Made by a program: the position numbers and the translations under genes. Positions 54,223-61,959 of a DNA stretch of 64,000 nt are shown here, one piece after another (within the stretch, counting starts at the first letter, position 1; the number at the start of each line of letters is the position of its first letter). The notes under the pieces are model-generated. The model saw nothing but the letters and a program-made list of their open reading frames with translations, had not been told where the DNA came from and did not search any database. Source of the DNA: a virus. The stretch covers positions 62,001-126,000 of IMG/VR virus record IMGVR_UViG_3300049846_002130; one strand, written 5' to 3'.

Positions 54223-54739
54223 ACTCGATTCCTTTAAAGAGCATTAATAGTTCTTTTAATACTTTTACTTTTTCTGTAGAGCTAGATTCTTTAAATACGG
54301 AGTTATCAACAAGATATAATGTTGTAGCTAAAAGTAAAACTAATACATTTGCATCAACAGCAGTTGTAGAAAACATCTTAGTTATTTCTGATAAGCTTAC
54401 TGGCTCAAATATATCTTTTATTGGTACTTTCTTTTCTTTAGCCGAAGTAACTATACGATGAAGCCTTATTGTAATACCTAGCCATCGTAATGCTTTATTT
54501 CTATCAAGTCCCCAACCTTTCAATAACAAAAGGAATCTATCTAAATGAGTCTGGATAGATGAAGGAGTCATTGCTTCCACTAAGGATTCACCTGCTTCGA
54601 GTAGGTAGCTAAGTTTATATGGCTCGAAATCTGGTGACTCAATAATTTTAGTAATGAATTGATTTTTATTTATAAAGTCTATCTGTTGTTTATCAAATAG
54701 ATTTATAAATTTATAGTTACTTCGGCCTAGTGTTTTCCC
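54212..54739 (-). CDS. -1 frameshift extension of the JAB protein (about 175 codons)
   Basis: Frame open from the slippery site to TAA at 54212. Between 54739 and 54567 it has no ATG, GTG or TTG, while the residues look coding: 'NYKFINLFDKQQIDFINK', then 'SYLLEAGESLVEAM'. The first start is GTG 54580, giving at most 122 aa. Helical, no recognised family. Reading it as the second part of a JAB-X fusion made by ribosomal slippage is simpler than an internal start. Confidence 0.7.
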   Translation of the reverse strand, partial: GKTLGRSNYKFINLFDKQQIDFINKNQFITKIIESPDFEPYKLSYLLEAGESLVEAMTPSSIQTHLDRFLLLLKGWGLDRNKALRWLGITIRLHRIVTSAKEKKVPIKDIFEPVSLSEITKMFSTTAVDANVLVLLLATTLYLVDNSVFKESSSTEKVKVLKELLMLFKGIEYGE

Positions 54740-55467
54740 ATATAGTGAAACACAAAATCAGTTTGATCAGTAGTCGTTGTAGTGTCTTTCGAGGTCGTCG
54801 TACCAGCATACACGCTCTGAGCTAAAGGGGCGGGTGGACTTCCTCCAGAAGTTACTGTAACTACAGAACTCTTTTTACTAACCAAAGAGCTGATAGCACT
54901 ATCTATTTTCTTATAGTTATAGCTGTTTTCAACAGCTATTGGAGGCTGCTCGATTATAATCCCATCTAGACTTGGATCAAAGACTCTGCAATAAATATCA
55001 CGTTTCTGATTAAAGATTAGCATTGCTTTTGGTGTAGTAGCATCTTTAATTAGAGCTGTCCAGTTTTCTTGATCAGTACCAGTAGGCTTTGCTTCCATAT
55101 TAACATGGGAATGGCACCAAGCTCCTGCCTCAGACATCAAAGTCTTAAGCTCCGTAGCAGTAAGATTACGGTCTTTCTTAAGTTGTTGCCACATCTCAGC
55201 TAAGTCTGCTGGCTCACTATCAACTGTTATTGTGGTAACAGTTTGCTTTGGTATAAAGATATCACTAATTCGATAAAATATCTTACCGTTTTGACGCTCT
55301 GAATAATCTGGTATTATTCTAGAGTACCACTGACCCTCAAACGTCTTAAGTTCATCTACAAAGTATTCGCTTAACTCTAAACATTCTTGATCAAAAACCA
55401 CATAATATTTATAAGCAGTAGTAAGAGTTGGAGTCCTTTCTGCTATTAGTTTCTTAGATAGTGTCAT
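54727..55467 (-). CDS. JAB/JAMM metallopeptidase (PRTRC A-like)
   Basis: 246 aa. JAMM motif H119-S-H121-x7-T129-x2-D132 ('CHSHVNMEAKPTGTDQENW'; Thr replaces Ser) binds the zinc of deubiquitinase-like peptidases. The N-terminal 110 residues hold the conserved Glu and core strands. The C-terminal 50 residues are Ser/Thr-rich and disordered. In Ubl systems it trims the modifier's tail or removes it from targets. Ends on a -1 slippery heptamer. Confidence 0.8.
   Translation of the reverse strand: MTLSKKLIAERTPTLTTAYKYYVVFDQECLELSEYFVDELKTFEGQWYSRIIPDYSERQNGKIFYRISDIFIPKQTVTTITVDSEPADLAEMWQQLKKDRNLTATELKTLMSEAGAWCHSHVNMEAKPTGTDQENWTALIKDATTPKAMLIFNQKRDIYCRVFDPSLDGIIIEQPPIAVENSYNYKKIDSAISSLVSKKSSVVTVTSGGSPPAPLAQSVYAGTTTSKDTTTTTDQTDFVFHYMGKH
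54733..54739 (-). promoter_or_regulatory. -1 ribosomal frameshift heptamer G GGA AAA
   Basis: In the JAB frame the codons are ATG GGA AAA CAC TAG, so the heptamer is in the correct X XXY YYZ phase, two codons before the stop. The -1 frame then reads GGG AAA ACA CTA and stays open 175 codons. Lambda gpG-GT uses a near-identical GGGAAAG site. No strong downstream hairpin is obvious. Confidence 0.75.
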
Positions 55468-55474
55468 CTATTTT

Positions 55475-57175
55475 TTAACCTTCTTCGTAAAGTGGAAACC
55501 ATGTATACTCTGCTCCCCACTGGTCCTTACTGTTAACCGATGTAACCCATGAATCAACTGCGTAAAACAACTGACCCAAATCTCCCTCAGAGATTGCCCT
55601 TTTAATATTTGCTTCTGCTTCTCCGAAACAAATTTTAGTTGGTTTATTATAAGCTGATTTTATGCTTTTGACATCTTTTCTATTCATAGCTGTTGCAGCT
55701 GAGTGTGGATGAGCCTTGATATTTACAATATCTCCTATAGCTGGAGAGATACCTATAATAGAACTTAAATCTAGAGGATATATTTTTCCAATTAGATCTC
55801 CTCTATAAGAATAACCAATACTTATTCTGTAGGGTCCTGCTACAACTAAAGTTGTATTAGTTCCTTTTTCTGCTTTATCAACATATAGAATTGAAGGCTT
55901 TATAGTCTGCAGCTCAATATTTAAACTTTGAATTCTATCTTTTTCTTCTATAAGCTCTTTTAAAAAGATACTGTATTTATCTTCTGTATTTAAATCTAAC
56001 TCTGTATAAGAATTATACATGGTCTCTATAGTAATAGCTTGTAAGCTATAATTAGATAAAAGTCCAAGGCCCAAAAATTTACAGAATGTTTTTGTATTTT
56101 TAAGTGTATTAAGATATATTTCTGCAGCTAAGTTACTATTGGTTTTCGCTATAGTTAAACTTTCTTTAATCTTTTGATGGGTTTCTAGATAACCTTTAAG
56201 CTTTAATTCAAGATCTTTAATAAGATTTTGATTACTTTCTACATTTTTTGTAACTGAAAGATCCTCAGAAAGAAGGGTATTTAAAAGATTAGTTTTAGTT
56301 TGAAATTCTTTTGCTCTTTCTTTTAATAAGATATATTCTTGTGATGGTCTTGGAATAAAGAGAGGCTCAGCTTTAAAGTCTTTGTCTACTTGTAGCTCAG
56401 TATCAATCTTATTTGCATCTTCTGGTGTAAGTAGCTCTGCTAAAACATTCCAGTTTTTAGTTAAGCTATTAAGATTAGTTAGGTCAATAGGCTTATTGAA
56501 AGCTGCGGCCCCACTATTAAGATACTTAATCATAAACTCGTGAATAGTTTTACCATAGGTGGCATATAGCTTTGCACTACATTTTGGTAAAACCATTACA
56601 TTGTGATTAACTATAGTATTATTAGCTTTTATAAATGGTAGGTTTAAGAAGAATACTTTTGGTGTCCTTGGATTCAAGGGCAAGTCTTCAACAACCACAT
56701 CCTTTAGAGAATTGGTCACGATATCGAAAACTGTAATACTATCTTTTGGTAATTGAGTTTTTAATATATTTAATAATGAATTATTAGAAAAGATAAAGGT
56801 TGAGTAGTCTCCAACATGACCATTAACTTTAGAACACCAACTTAATGCTTCTGTATACTTTATTGAATGCCAATCTTTGTCTAGTAGACTAGTTAAGCTT
56901 TCTAACTGTTTATAACTTAAATTAGGTAAGCTTGGTATTTTAAAATTAGGTAGTGTTGGATGTATGAATAGCAATATCTTAGGAATAAGATTGCTATAGT
57001 ATAATTCTCTTCCTCCTGGAAGTGTTTGGGGCTCAAAGGTGGAGGAAAGTGAAATTTTTGATTCTACGTAAACGTTATTTTCTTTTCTTCTATACATAAC
57101 TAACTGTTTAGTAGCAGACTGTGCTTCTAAAAAGTGGTTGCCTATTAATGCGTCAGTTGATAAAACAATACTCAT
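55475..57175 (-). CDS. Coiled-coil protein with C-terminal E2-like domain (566 aa)
   Basis: N-terminal ~250 residues mixed alpha/beta, then a coiled-coil region (about 280-430). The C-terminal 120 residues (447-566) read like a ubiquitin-conjugating domain: 'GPYRISIGYS' strands, 'HPH' at 489-491 in the place of E2's HPN, a Cys at 516 in 'KICFGEAEANI', then a long helix with 'LFYAVDSWVTSVNSKDQWG'. Homologues of this pattern occur in PRTRC B and other bacterial E2s. The gene sits immediately upstream of JAB. The N-terminal part has no recognised fold. Confidence 0.6.
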   Translation of the reverse strand: MSIVLSTDALIGNHFLEAQSATKQLVMYRRKENNVYVESKISLSSTFEPQTLPGGRELYYSNLIPKILLFIHPTLPNFKIPSLPNLSYKQLESLTSLLDKDWHSIKYTEALSWCSKVNGHVGDYSTFIFSNNSLLNILKTQLPKDSITVFDIVTNSLKDVVVEDLPLNPRTPKVFFLNLPFIKANNTIVNHNVMVLPKCSAKLYATYGKTIHEFMIKYLNSGAAAFNKPIDLTNLNSLTKNWNVLAELLTPEDANKIDTELQVDKDFKAEPLFIPRPSQEYILLKERAKEFQTKTNLLNTLLSEDLSVTKNVESNQNLIKDLELKLKGYLETHQKIKESLTIAKTNSNLAAEIYLNTLKNTKTFCKFLGLGLLSNYSLQAITIETMYNSYTELDLNTEDKYSIFLKELIEEKDRIQSLNIELQTIKPSILYVDKAEKGTNTTLVVAGPYRISIGYSYRGDLIGKIYPLDLSSIIGISPAIGDIVNIKAHPHSAATAMNRKDVKSIKSAYNKPTKICFGEAEANIKRAISEGDLGQLFYAVDSWVTSVNSKDQWGAEYTWFPLYEEG

Positions 57176-57178
57176 TTG

Positions 57179-57589
57179 TTACCCATTGTTAATAAAAGCT
57201 TTTGCTAAGTTTTCAATAAAATAATTAAGCACAAGGTTTCTTGATTTAGTATCATCAAGAATTTTAGGCCCTAAGAGAGAGATACCTAATTTAGTGGCTG
57301 AATTATTTTTTCTGTTATCCAGTCCAAAGTCTTCTAAGATCAGATCTACTTTTTTAGTATCAAGATAAATAAACTCTTTATTTAAGATTGTTTTAATTAT
57401 TCCTGCAGGCATGGGGAATAAGGTTGCTGCACCACGCGCAAAACAAGCACTTGACTGAAAATCAAAATATGGAGAAAGAATGTTTATTACTTCAGTATCC
57501 AACAAGCAGCCTTCTCTCATATAATAACCTAACAAAGCTTTCTGTAGGTTTGAGTAAACAAATGGGTTATTTAAATCCCATTTGTTCAT
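57179..57589 (-). CDS. Hypothetical protein of the cassette (136 aa)
   Basis: ATG at 57589 with GGAG six bases upstream; a longer frame begins at 57637. Mixed helical protein, 'ACFARGAATLFPMPAGIIKTIL' in the centre. Three bases before the E2-like gene, so co-transcribed. No family. Confidence 0.5.
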   Translation of the reverse strand: MNKWDLNNPFVYSNLQKALLGYYMREGCLLDTEVINILSPYFDFQSSACFARGAATLFPMPAGIIKTILNKEFIYLDTKKVDLILEDFGLDNRKNNSATKLGISLLGPKILDDTKSRNLVLNYFIENLAKAFINNG

Positions 57590-57809
57590 ATATATACTCC
57601 AACACATCTGCCCCATCAGGGGCATTGATAAGCTCATCTATATCTATAGATATACCTATCGAATAGCAGATAGGACAAATATTACTTATATCGTCTCTAG
57701 TTGCTTTATAGCCACATTCTAATTCTGAACATATAAAGTACTTAGAAGCCAATTCCTGGTTTTCTGCTAGGGGTGGCTTTAGATTTTCTACTAATGACAA
57801 ATTCTTCAT
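57567..57809 (-). CDS. Zinc-ribbon/rubredoxin-like protein (about 80 aa)
   Basis: 'CSELECGYKA' and 'NICPICYSI' give two CxxC-type knuckles. The C-terminus is acidic. Start uncertain: ATG 57809 overlaps the AAA+ gene by 67 bases, and a TTG at 57752 is also possible. Fits a small metal-binding adaptor of the cassette. Confidence 0.55.
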   Translation of the reverse strand: MKNLSLVENLKPPLAENQELASKYFICSELECGYKATRDDISNICPICYSIGISIDIDELINAPDGADVLEYIYEQMGFK

Positions 57810-59046
57810 CCTTAGCAATATGTTTCTGTACAAGAAGTAGTTTTAAGTTTTTTTCTATTGTTCTTATACTGTCGTGAGTTAGTAGATTACTAATATCTAA
57901 GTCATTAGTAATAGTGTCTGAAATAGATAATTCTTTAGAAATCTTTGGAATAAGTTTGTTTTTTATAAGTTCCTTAAGCTCTTCAGTAGAATAGTTTCTG
58001 AAATGAACTTCGGTTAATCGATCTCTAAACGGCTTAGATAGTTTAGTATTGTCATTACTTGTAAATATAAAGGTAATGTTAGAAACATCAATAGGTTGAT
58101 TTATATAAGCATCTACCCAATTGGTATTCTGGCTTGGATCTAATAAACTTAAAAAGCTATTTTGTACTTCCGTGGAGCTTTTATCTATCTCGTCACATAC
58201 AAGAATTGGGTTTAAGCATTTGGTATTAATTAGTTCTTGAACTATAATTCCTGGAGAACTATTTGTATACGTTCTTAGGAAGCCAGAAACATAATTTTTA
58301 TCAGTCTTATCTCCGAGACTAAACACTCTCATTGGAGTTTCTAGTAGCTTTGCTAAATCATATGCAAACGTAGTTTTACCTACACCAGGAGGCCCACTAA
58401 ATAATAATGGTGGAAGGCCAGGCTTATCTAAGAAATAAGAGTAGCGTATGGTTAAGTACAACATAAGCTGATCTTCTTTTGATAAAGGTAAGACTTCTAT
58501 AAGATTTTTTATCTCTCCAATAGCATATTTTAAAGGTAGAGTTGTTTTAGGGATTTGGTCTAGGTACTGAATATAATTATTTAGATTATTATATTCAGTA
58601 GATCCAGGAACGAGTTTAGATAAACTGGACTTTAAAGAAAGCAACTTATTTGTTTTTTCTAAAAGAAACATAAGTGCTTCTTGAGAAGATAGCTCAAGAT
58701 ATTTTGCTCTTTCCTCTAAAGATGTCAGTATTAGTTCTGCTTTGCTATCTAATTCTTCAGTTGAAAAGCAATTAAGTGCATTAGCTTCTAGGGGCTCTGC
58801 AGAAATTGGTTCATATATATTACTTGTATAGTCTCTACAGAATATTTTAGATGTTGGTACAAATCTAATATTAGAGTCTTCAGGAAAAGCAGAGCCTATA
58901 TAACCTATAGTAAGTAGTTTGTCTTTATATGTAATTAGAACTACTGCTTCATATGGTTCTTGCGAATAGGGCTCAATATTAATTAATTTAAAACTTTGTA
59001 AGTATATAGGAATATGTACTTGTAATGGGACTATATGTATTCTCAT
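57742..59046 (-). CDS. Lon-like AAA+ ATPase without protease domain
   Basis: 434 aa. Walker A GPPGVGKTT (218-226), 'VFSLGDKTDKNYVSGFLRTY' then 'PGIIVQEL', Walker B 'ILVCDEIDKSS' (281-291), 'LLDPSQN' and 'FTSNDNTKLSKPFRDRL' all follow the Lon ATPase order, in particular Lon's '...LGGVRDEAEIRGHRRTY'-like segment. The N-terminal ~80 residues may be a reduced Lon N-domain. The Ser-Lys protease domain is absent, so this is an unfoldase. Its operon place suggests it unfolds or extracts Ubl-tagged proteins; that is inference. Confidence 0.8.
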   Translation of the reverse strand: MRIHIVPLQVHIPIYLQSFKLINIEPYSQEPYEAVVLITYKDKLLTIGYIGSAFPEDSNIRFVPTSKIFCRDYTSNIYEPISAEPLEANALNCFSTEELDSKAELILTSLEERAKYLELSSQEALMFLLEKTNKLLSLKSSLSKLVPGSTEYNNLNNYIQYLDQIPKTTLPLKYAIGEIKNLIEVLPLSKEDQLMLYLTIRYSYFLDKPGLPPLLFSGPPGVGKTTFAYDLAKLLETPMRVFSLGDKTDKNYVSGFLRTYTNSSPGIIVQELINTKCLNPILVCDEIDKSSTEVQNSFLSLLDPSQNTNWVDAYINQPIDVSNITFIFTSNDNTKLSKPFRDRLTEVHFRNYSTEELKELIKNKLIPKISKELSISDTITNDLDISNLLTHDSIRTIEKNLKLLLVQKHIAKDEEFVISRKSKATPSRKPGIGF

Positions 59047-59050
59047 TTAG

Positions 59051-59320
59051 TTATGATTTAACTAGACGAGTTACGAAAGCTTGAACAAGATCTTGTATTT
59101 CTTTTCTTAATAAATCACTGTCTTGTTTAGCTAACCTTCGCTCTTCCTTCTCCTCTTTTAAAAGACTATTCAGAAACTGAACTTCTTTTTGTGTATTTGT
59201 TGGAAACCATTTGGCTCTTATATAATGATATAAGAGTATGCCTACTGTGCTTTGACCAATAAAAGAAAATAATACTGTGACTGTAAACCAAAAGGTTACA
59301 AAGCTATCACTCAATATCAT
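59051..59320 (-). CDS. Membrane coiled-coil protein (89 aa)
   Basis: One transmembrane helix (about 8-30), basic linker, then a charged heptad helix (FLNSLLKEEKEERRLAKQ...). Architecture resembles spanin or holin-associated proteins. Four bases after the AAA+ gene in genome order. Unknown. Confidence 0.5.
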   Translation of the reverse strand: MILSDSFVTFWFTVTVLFSFIGQSTVGILLYHYIRAKWFPTNTQKEVQFLNSLLKEEKEERRLAKQDSDLLRKEIQDLVQAFVTRLVKS

Positions 59321-59513
59321 CTTTTTTCTTTAGTTGACGTTTGGCTGGTTGAGGCTCTAACTTCGATTCTGACTTTGGTTCAGGAGTTGGTTTGCTATCA
59401 ACACTAATCAATGCTTCTAGCCTTTTAACGCTTTGCTCCAAAACTTCAATTCGGCTTCTTAAAAGCTTAATTTGTTTTGCCTGATGTATTGCTGTCATCA
59501 GCTCTTGACTCAT
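59307..59513 (-). CDS. Small coiled-coil protein (68 aa)
   Basis: ATG at 59513 (ATGA overlap with the UDG stop); the frame is open to 59540. Coiled coil then a Pro/Glu/Lys-rich tail (PTPEPKSESKLEPQPAK). Unknown. Confidence 0.45.
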   Translation of the reverse strand: MSQELMTAIHQAKQIKLLRSRIEVLEQSVKRLEALISVDSKPTPEPKSESKLEPQPAKRQLKKKDDIE

Positions 59514-60112
59514 AGCTCCTCCACGATACTTATTGCCCACGCAATGTCTTCTACCAGAGTACTTCTCTTACTAGGATTTCTAAGAATATAGCTTGGATGA
59601 TATGTAGTCAAGACCAATATATCTTGTATAGTAAATCTTTGACTAGCAAAGGCTCCAAATCGATCTATTCTTGCTAGGCGACATAATGTATCAGCTGCCA
59701 CACGGCCCAGTCCAAGTATGAACTTAGGTTTAACCAACTGTATTTGTTTTACAAGAAAAGGCTGACAAGCTAGTTGTTCTTCAAGCAAAGGGGTTCTGTT
59801 ATAAGGTGGCCGATGTTTAACTACATTGGTAACAAATGTCTTATGTCTTTTGTTATCCCACCCAGCTTCAGTCAAGACTTGCTGAAGTAGCTGACCGGCG
59901 GGCCCGACAAGGGGCACGCCGAAGCCGTCATCATAAAGCTCTGGATTACTTTCTACCTCACCAGGAGCCTCAGCACAGATAAATAGCTCAGCAGAGCTAT
60001 GGCCCTCTCCAGGCACCGGAAGCCATGGGCTAGAGTGATCGGTATTTAATATACAGCCTGTGCACTGCTTAATTTGGGTTCGAAGACTCTGTAGTGAGTA
60101 AGGCTCTGACAT
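59510..60112 (-). CDS. Uracil-DNA glycosylase, family 4/5-like
   Basis: 200 aa, usual length. 'CTGCILN' Cys pair, 'FICAEAPGE' motif I, 'GPAGQLL', 'NVVKHRPPYNRTP' and 'TYHPSYILRNP' motif III all match Fe-S UDGs (family 4, bacterial/archaeal). It removes uracil from DNA during phage replication. Overlaps the nucleotidyltransferase-like gene by 44 bases. Confidence 0.85.
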   Translation of the reverse strand: MSEPYSLQSLRTQIKQCTGCILNTDHSSPWLPVPGEGHSSAELFICAEAPGEVESNPELYDDGFGVPLVGPAGQLLQQVLTEAGWDNKRHKTFVTNVVKHRPPYNRTPLLEEQLACQPFLVKQIQLVKPKFILGLGRVAADTLCRLARIDRFGAFASQRFTIQDILVLTTYHPSYILRNPSKRSTLVEDIAWAISIVEEL

Positions 60113-60932
60113 GGTTAGGAACCTCTAACGAATAACGATTAGCATATTTAAGTATGCGTTGAGAGACTATATCTAGATGACGAGATATTATCTTATGTCT
60201 TGGTAAGGAGAACATATCTAGTTGTTCTTGAGTTAAGGAAAGCTTACTATCAATAATATCTAAAATAGTTGCATCAGAGACTATTACTGTTTTTAGAATA
60301 GAGTCGTTAAATACAATAGCTACTTGAGCATGAGTAATATCAAAAGAAGCTAGATATCTAATTACATCTTTATAAAAACATTCAGCATCTAAATCTAGTA
60401 CATATTGAGCCGAGAGGGGAATCTGATTGACAACTTTACTAAGTGAGTAAGTGGCCAACCTTTCTATTACATACCCTCGATGTTTAGTAAATCTTGTATA
60501 GGATCTTAATAGGTTGCTTAAGATTACAGCTGCAGGGTTACAATTAACTATTTGTATACCATTTATATATATATTAGGTAAGGTTGGTTGAAAGTTAAAA
60601 TCTATAACCGGAACTTTTGTATACGAGGGAAATGGATTATTAACGACGGAATGCTCTTTTCGAAACTCTTCATAAGCTGGTGAGGCTCTATCTAAATAAA
60701 TATCTAGATCCTGAGTATAAGTATAAGTAGGGCCTAGGCCTAAGCTTAATAAAAGATATGTTAATGCTGCGCCACCACAAATTGCCCACTGTCCAGATTG
60801 ATATTTAGATTTCTGTAGGGTCTCAAATACATTAGAACCTAATATAGCTAATTCTGATTTAATGTTTTCAGGAACCGGATTACAAGAAAATGTTTGCACA
60901 TATTTCTCAATGTCTCCTATTGAGTATTTCAT
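60069..60932 (-). CDS. Nucleotidyltransferase-fold protein (AbiEii-like)
   Basis: 287 aa. 'WAICGGAALTYLLLSLGL' then 'TQDLDIYLDR' matches the GG...DxD catalytic layout of DNA polymerase beta-type nucleotidyltransferases such as AbiEii/toxin families. The rest is helical. Whether it nucleotidylates a protein or tRNA, or protects against host defence, cannot be told. Confidence 0.55.
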   Translation of the reverse strand: MKYSIGDIEKYVQTFSCNPVPENIKSELAILGSNVFETLQKSKYQSGQWAICGGAALTYLLLSLGLGPTYTYTQDLDIYLDRASPAYEEFRKEHSVVNNPFPSYTKVPVIDFNFQPTLPNIYINGIQIVNCNPAAVILSNLLRSYTRFTKHRGYVIERLATYSLSKVVNQIPLSAQYVLDLDAECFYKDVIRYLASFDITHAQVAIVFNDSILKTVIVSDATILDIIDSKLSLTQEQLDMFSLPRHKIISRHLDIVSQRILKYANRYSLEVPNHVRALLTTESSNPN

Positions 60933-61126
60933 GAATCCATCTCCTTTCTTCTAGAGTCTAGATAGCCTTGTATGCCTAACCAGAGCATAGTAATCATCAT
61001 CCAGCTATTAGCATCTATATAACGAGTAAAGAGTGCAATAGTAGCAATAGTCCAAGCTATAAATTTCCTACTATTTGCCTTATTAACAAAATTTTCTATG
61101 TGTTGGCAAAGTTTATCAAGTGTCAT
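60929..61126 (-). CDS. Small membrane protein (65 aa)
   Basis: Two transmembrane helices (about 24-37 and 41-55) and a charged tail (SRRKEMDS). ATGA coupling to the gene downstream. Possibly a holin, without family support. Confidence 0.45.
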   Translation of the reverse strand: MTLDKLCQHIENFVNKANSRKFIAWTIATIALFTRYIDANSWMMITMLWLGIQGYLDSRRKEMDS

Positions 61127-61133
61127 AAATAAT

Positions 61134-61160
61134 ATGAGAGCGCCTATTCAGCGCTCTCAT
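61134..61160 (-). terminator. Hairpin terminator
   Basis: ATGAGAGCGC/GCGCTCTCAT 10-bp stem overlapping the stop of the gene at 61144, followed on the - strand by ATTATTTATG. The short U content makes it a medium-strength terminator. Confidence 0.6.
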
Positions 61161-61614
61161 CCTCCCATAAAGATGGAATCTGCTGTAAAGCTAGATCCCT
61201 AATTGTACGAATATATTCCTGTATAGCAAGAATATCTTTAACCACATAAATCTTTTCTAAGAAGTCTCGTCCAGATACAGTAGGTATTTGGGAAATCCTC
61301 ATTGCCTTTTTAGTAATGAAGTCATCTTCATCTAAACTCAAGAAGTAATTAAATTCGTTGAGTGTATGATGGGCTTCATATGGACTAACTTCATGTAGCT
61401 TGTTATAGAGTTTAGCTACAAGGGTTGCCATCGGTCCGCAAGGTAAAAGTTTAGTAGTAAGAGTAAAACTACCAATAGCTATTCTTCTAAACAAATCAGC
61501 ATAGGGTAATAGAATTGCAAATAAAGCATCGTCAACATTCTGACTAGTAGCATTATCTAAATCTTTGTTCTCTAGGTTTGGATTATAGGCAATAGCCTCT
61601 GGTTTCAGTTTCAT
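61144..61614 (-). CDS. Hypothetical helical protein (156 aa)
   Basis: GGAGG ribosome-binding site. Helical with a central hydrophobic patch ('IGSFTLTTKLLPCGPMATLVAKLYNKL'). Lies downstream of the tRNA cluster. No family. Confidence 0.5.
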   Translation of the reverse strand: MKLKPEAIAYNPNLENKDLDNATSQNVDDALFAILLPYADLFRRIAIGSFTLTTKLLPCGPMATLVAKLYNKLHEVSPYEAHHTLNEFNYFLSLDEDDFITKKAMRISQIPTVSGRDFLEKIYVVKDILAIQEYIRTIRDLALQQIPSLWEDESAE

Positions 61615-61676
61615 TATCAGCCTCCAATAAGAATGAGTCTAACAAATTAGGTTAGCTTAGAAAAGACAAACTTTAT

Positions 61677-61732
61677 AGTGCCTGCCACAGGATACTGTCT
61701 AACCCAGTATTGATAGAGTTGAACTATCCACT
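61677..61732. other. Compact four-way-junction RNA/DNA element
   Basis: The 56 bases fold with almost no spacers: closing AGTG/CACT (61677-61680 / 61729-61732), then CCTG-CCA-CAGG, ATACTG-TCTAACC-CAGTAT and GATAG-AGTTGAA-CTATC. One hairpin is shared with the tRNA-Thr-like element, so only one fold can form. Could be a cruciform or a ncRNA end. Confidence 0.4.
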
Positions 61733-61777
61733 TATACGTACAAGGTATTAAATGTAATCTTTTCTACATTTAAACTC
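61704..61777 (-). tRNA. tRNA-Thr(UGU)-like element, degenerate
   Basis: 74 nt. D-like arm (TGTA/TACA), an anticodon loop CUUGUAC giving UGU, and a perfect T arm GATAG-TTCAACT-CTATC with the consensus loop. The acceptor pairs only partly (GAGTTTA with AATACTG). Either a decayed tRNA or a tRNA-like signal. Confidence 0.3.
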
Positions 61778-61792
61778 AAACTTATTATAGGT

Positions 61793-61865
61793 GGGTAAGG
61801 CATCGAGTTCAACGATGCTTTCTACTAGCTACAAGCTAATCTGGATTGTCTTCTTACACATACCC
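61793..61865 (-). tRNA. tRNA-Thr(UGU)-like element, degenerate
   Basis: 73 nt. Acceptor GGGTA/TACCC, anticodon loop CUUGUAG (UGU) on an ATTAG/CTAGT stem, and a T-arm stem GCATCG/CGATGC with a non-consensus loop TTGAACT; D arm not clear. Lies between tRNA-Tyr and the second Thr-like element. Confidence 0.3.
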
Positions 61866-61871
61866 AAGTAA

Positions 61872-61953
61872 TTGGAGAGACTAGATTTGAACTAGTGAAC
61901 CTTTTGGGAACGGTTTTACAGACCGCATGCTTTAGCCTCTTGCATACTCTCCA
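61872..61953 (-). tRNA. tRNA-Tyr (anticodon GUA)
   Basis: 82 nt, type II. Seven-bp acceptor (TGGAGAG/CTCTCCA), U8/A9, D loop with GG, anticodon loop CUGUAAA, a variable arm, and T arm ACTAG-TTCAAAT-CTAGT. The first pair is U1-A72 rather than G-C. Encoded CCA is absent. Confidence 0.85.
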
Positions 61954-61959
61954 AAAAAA

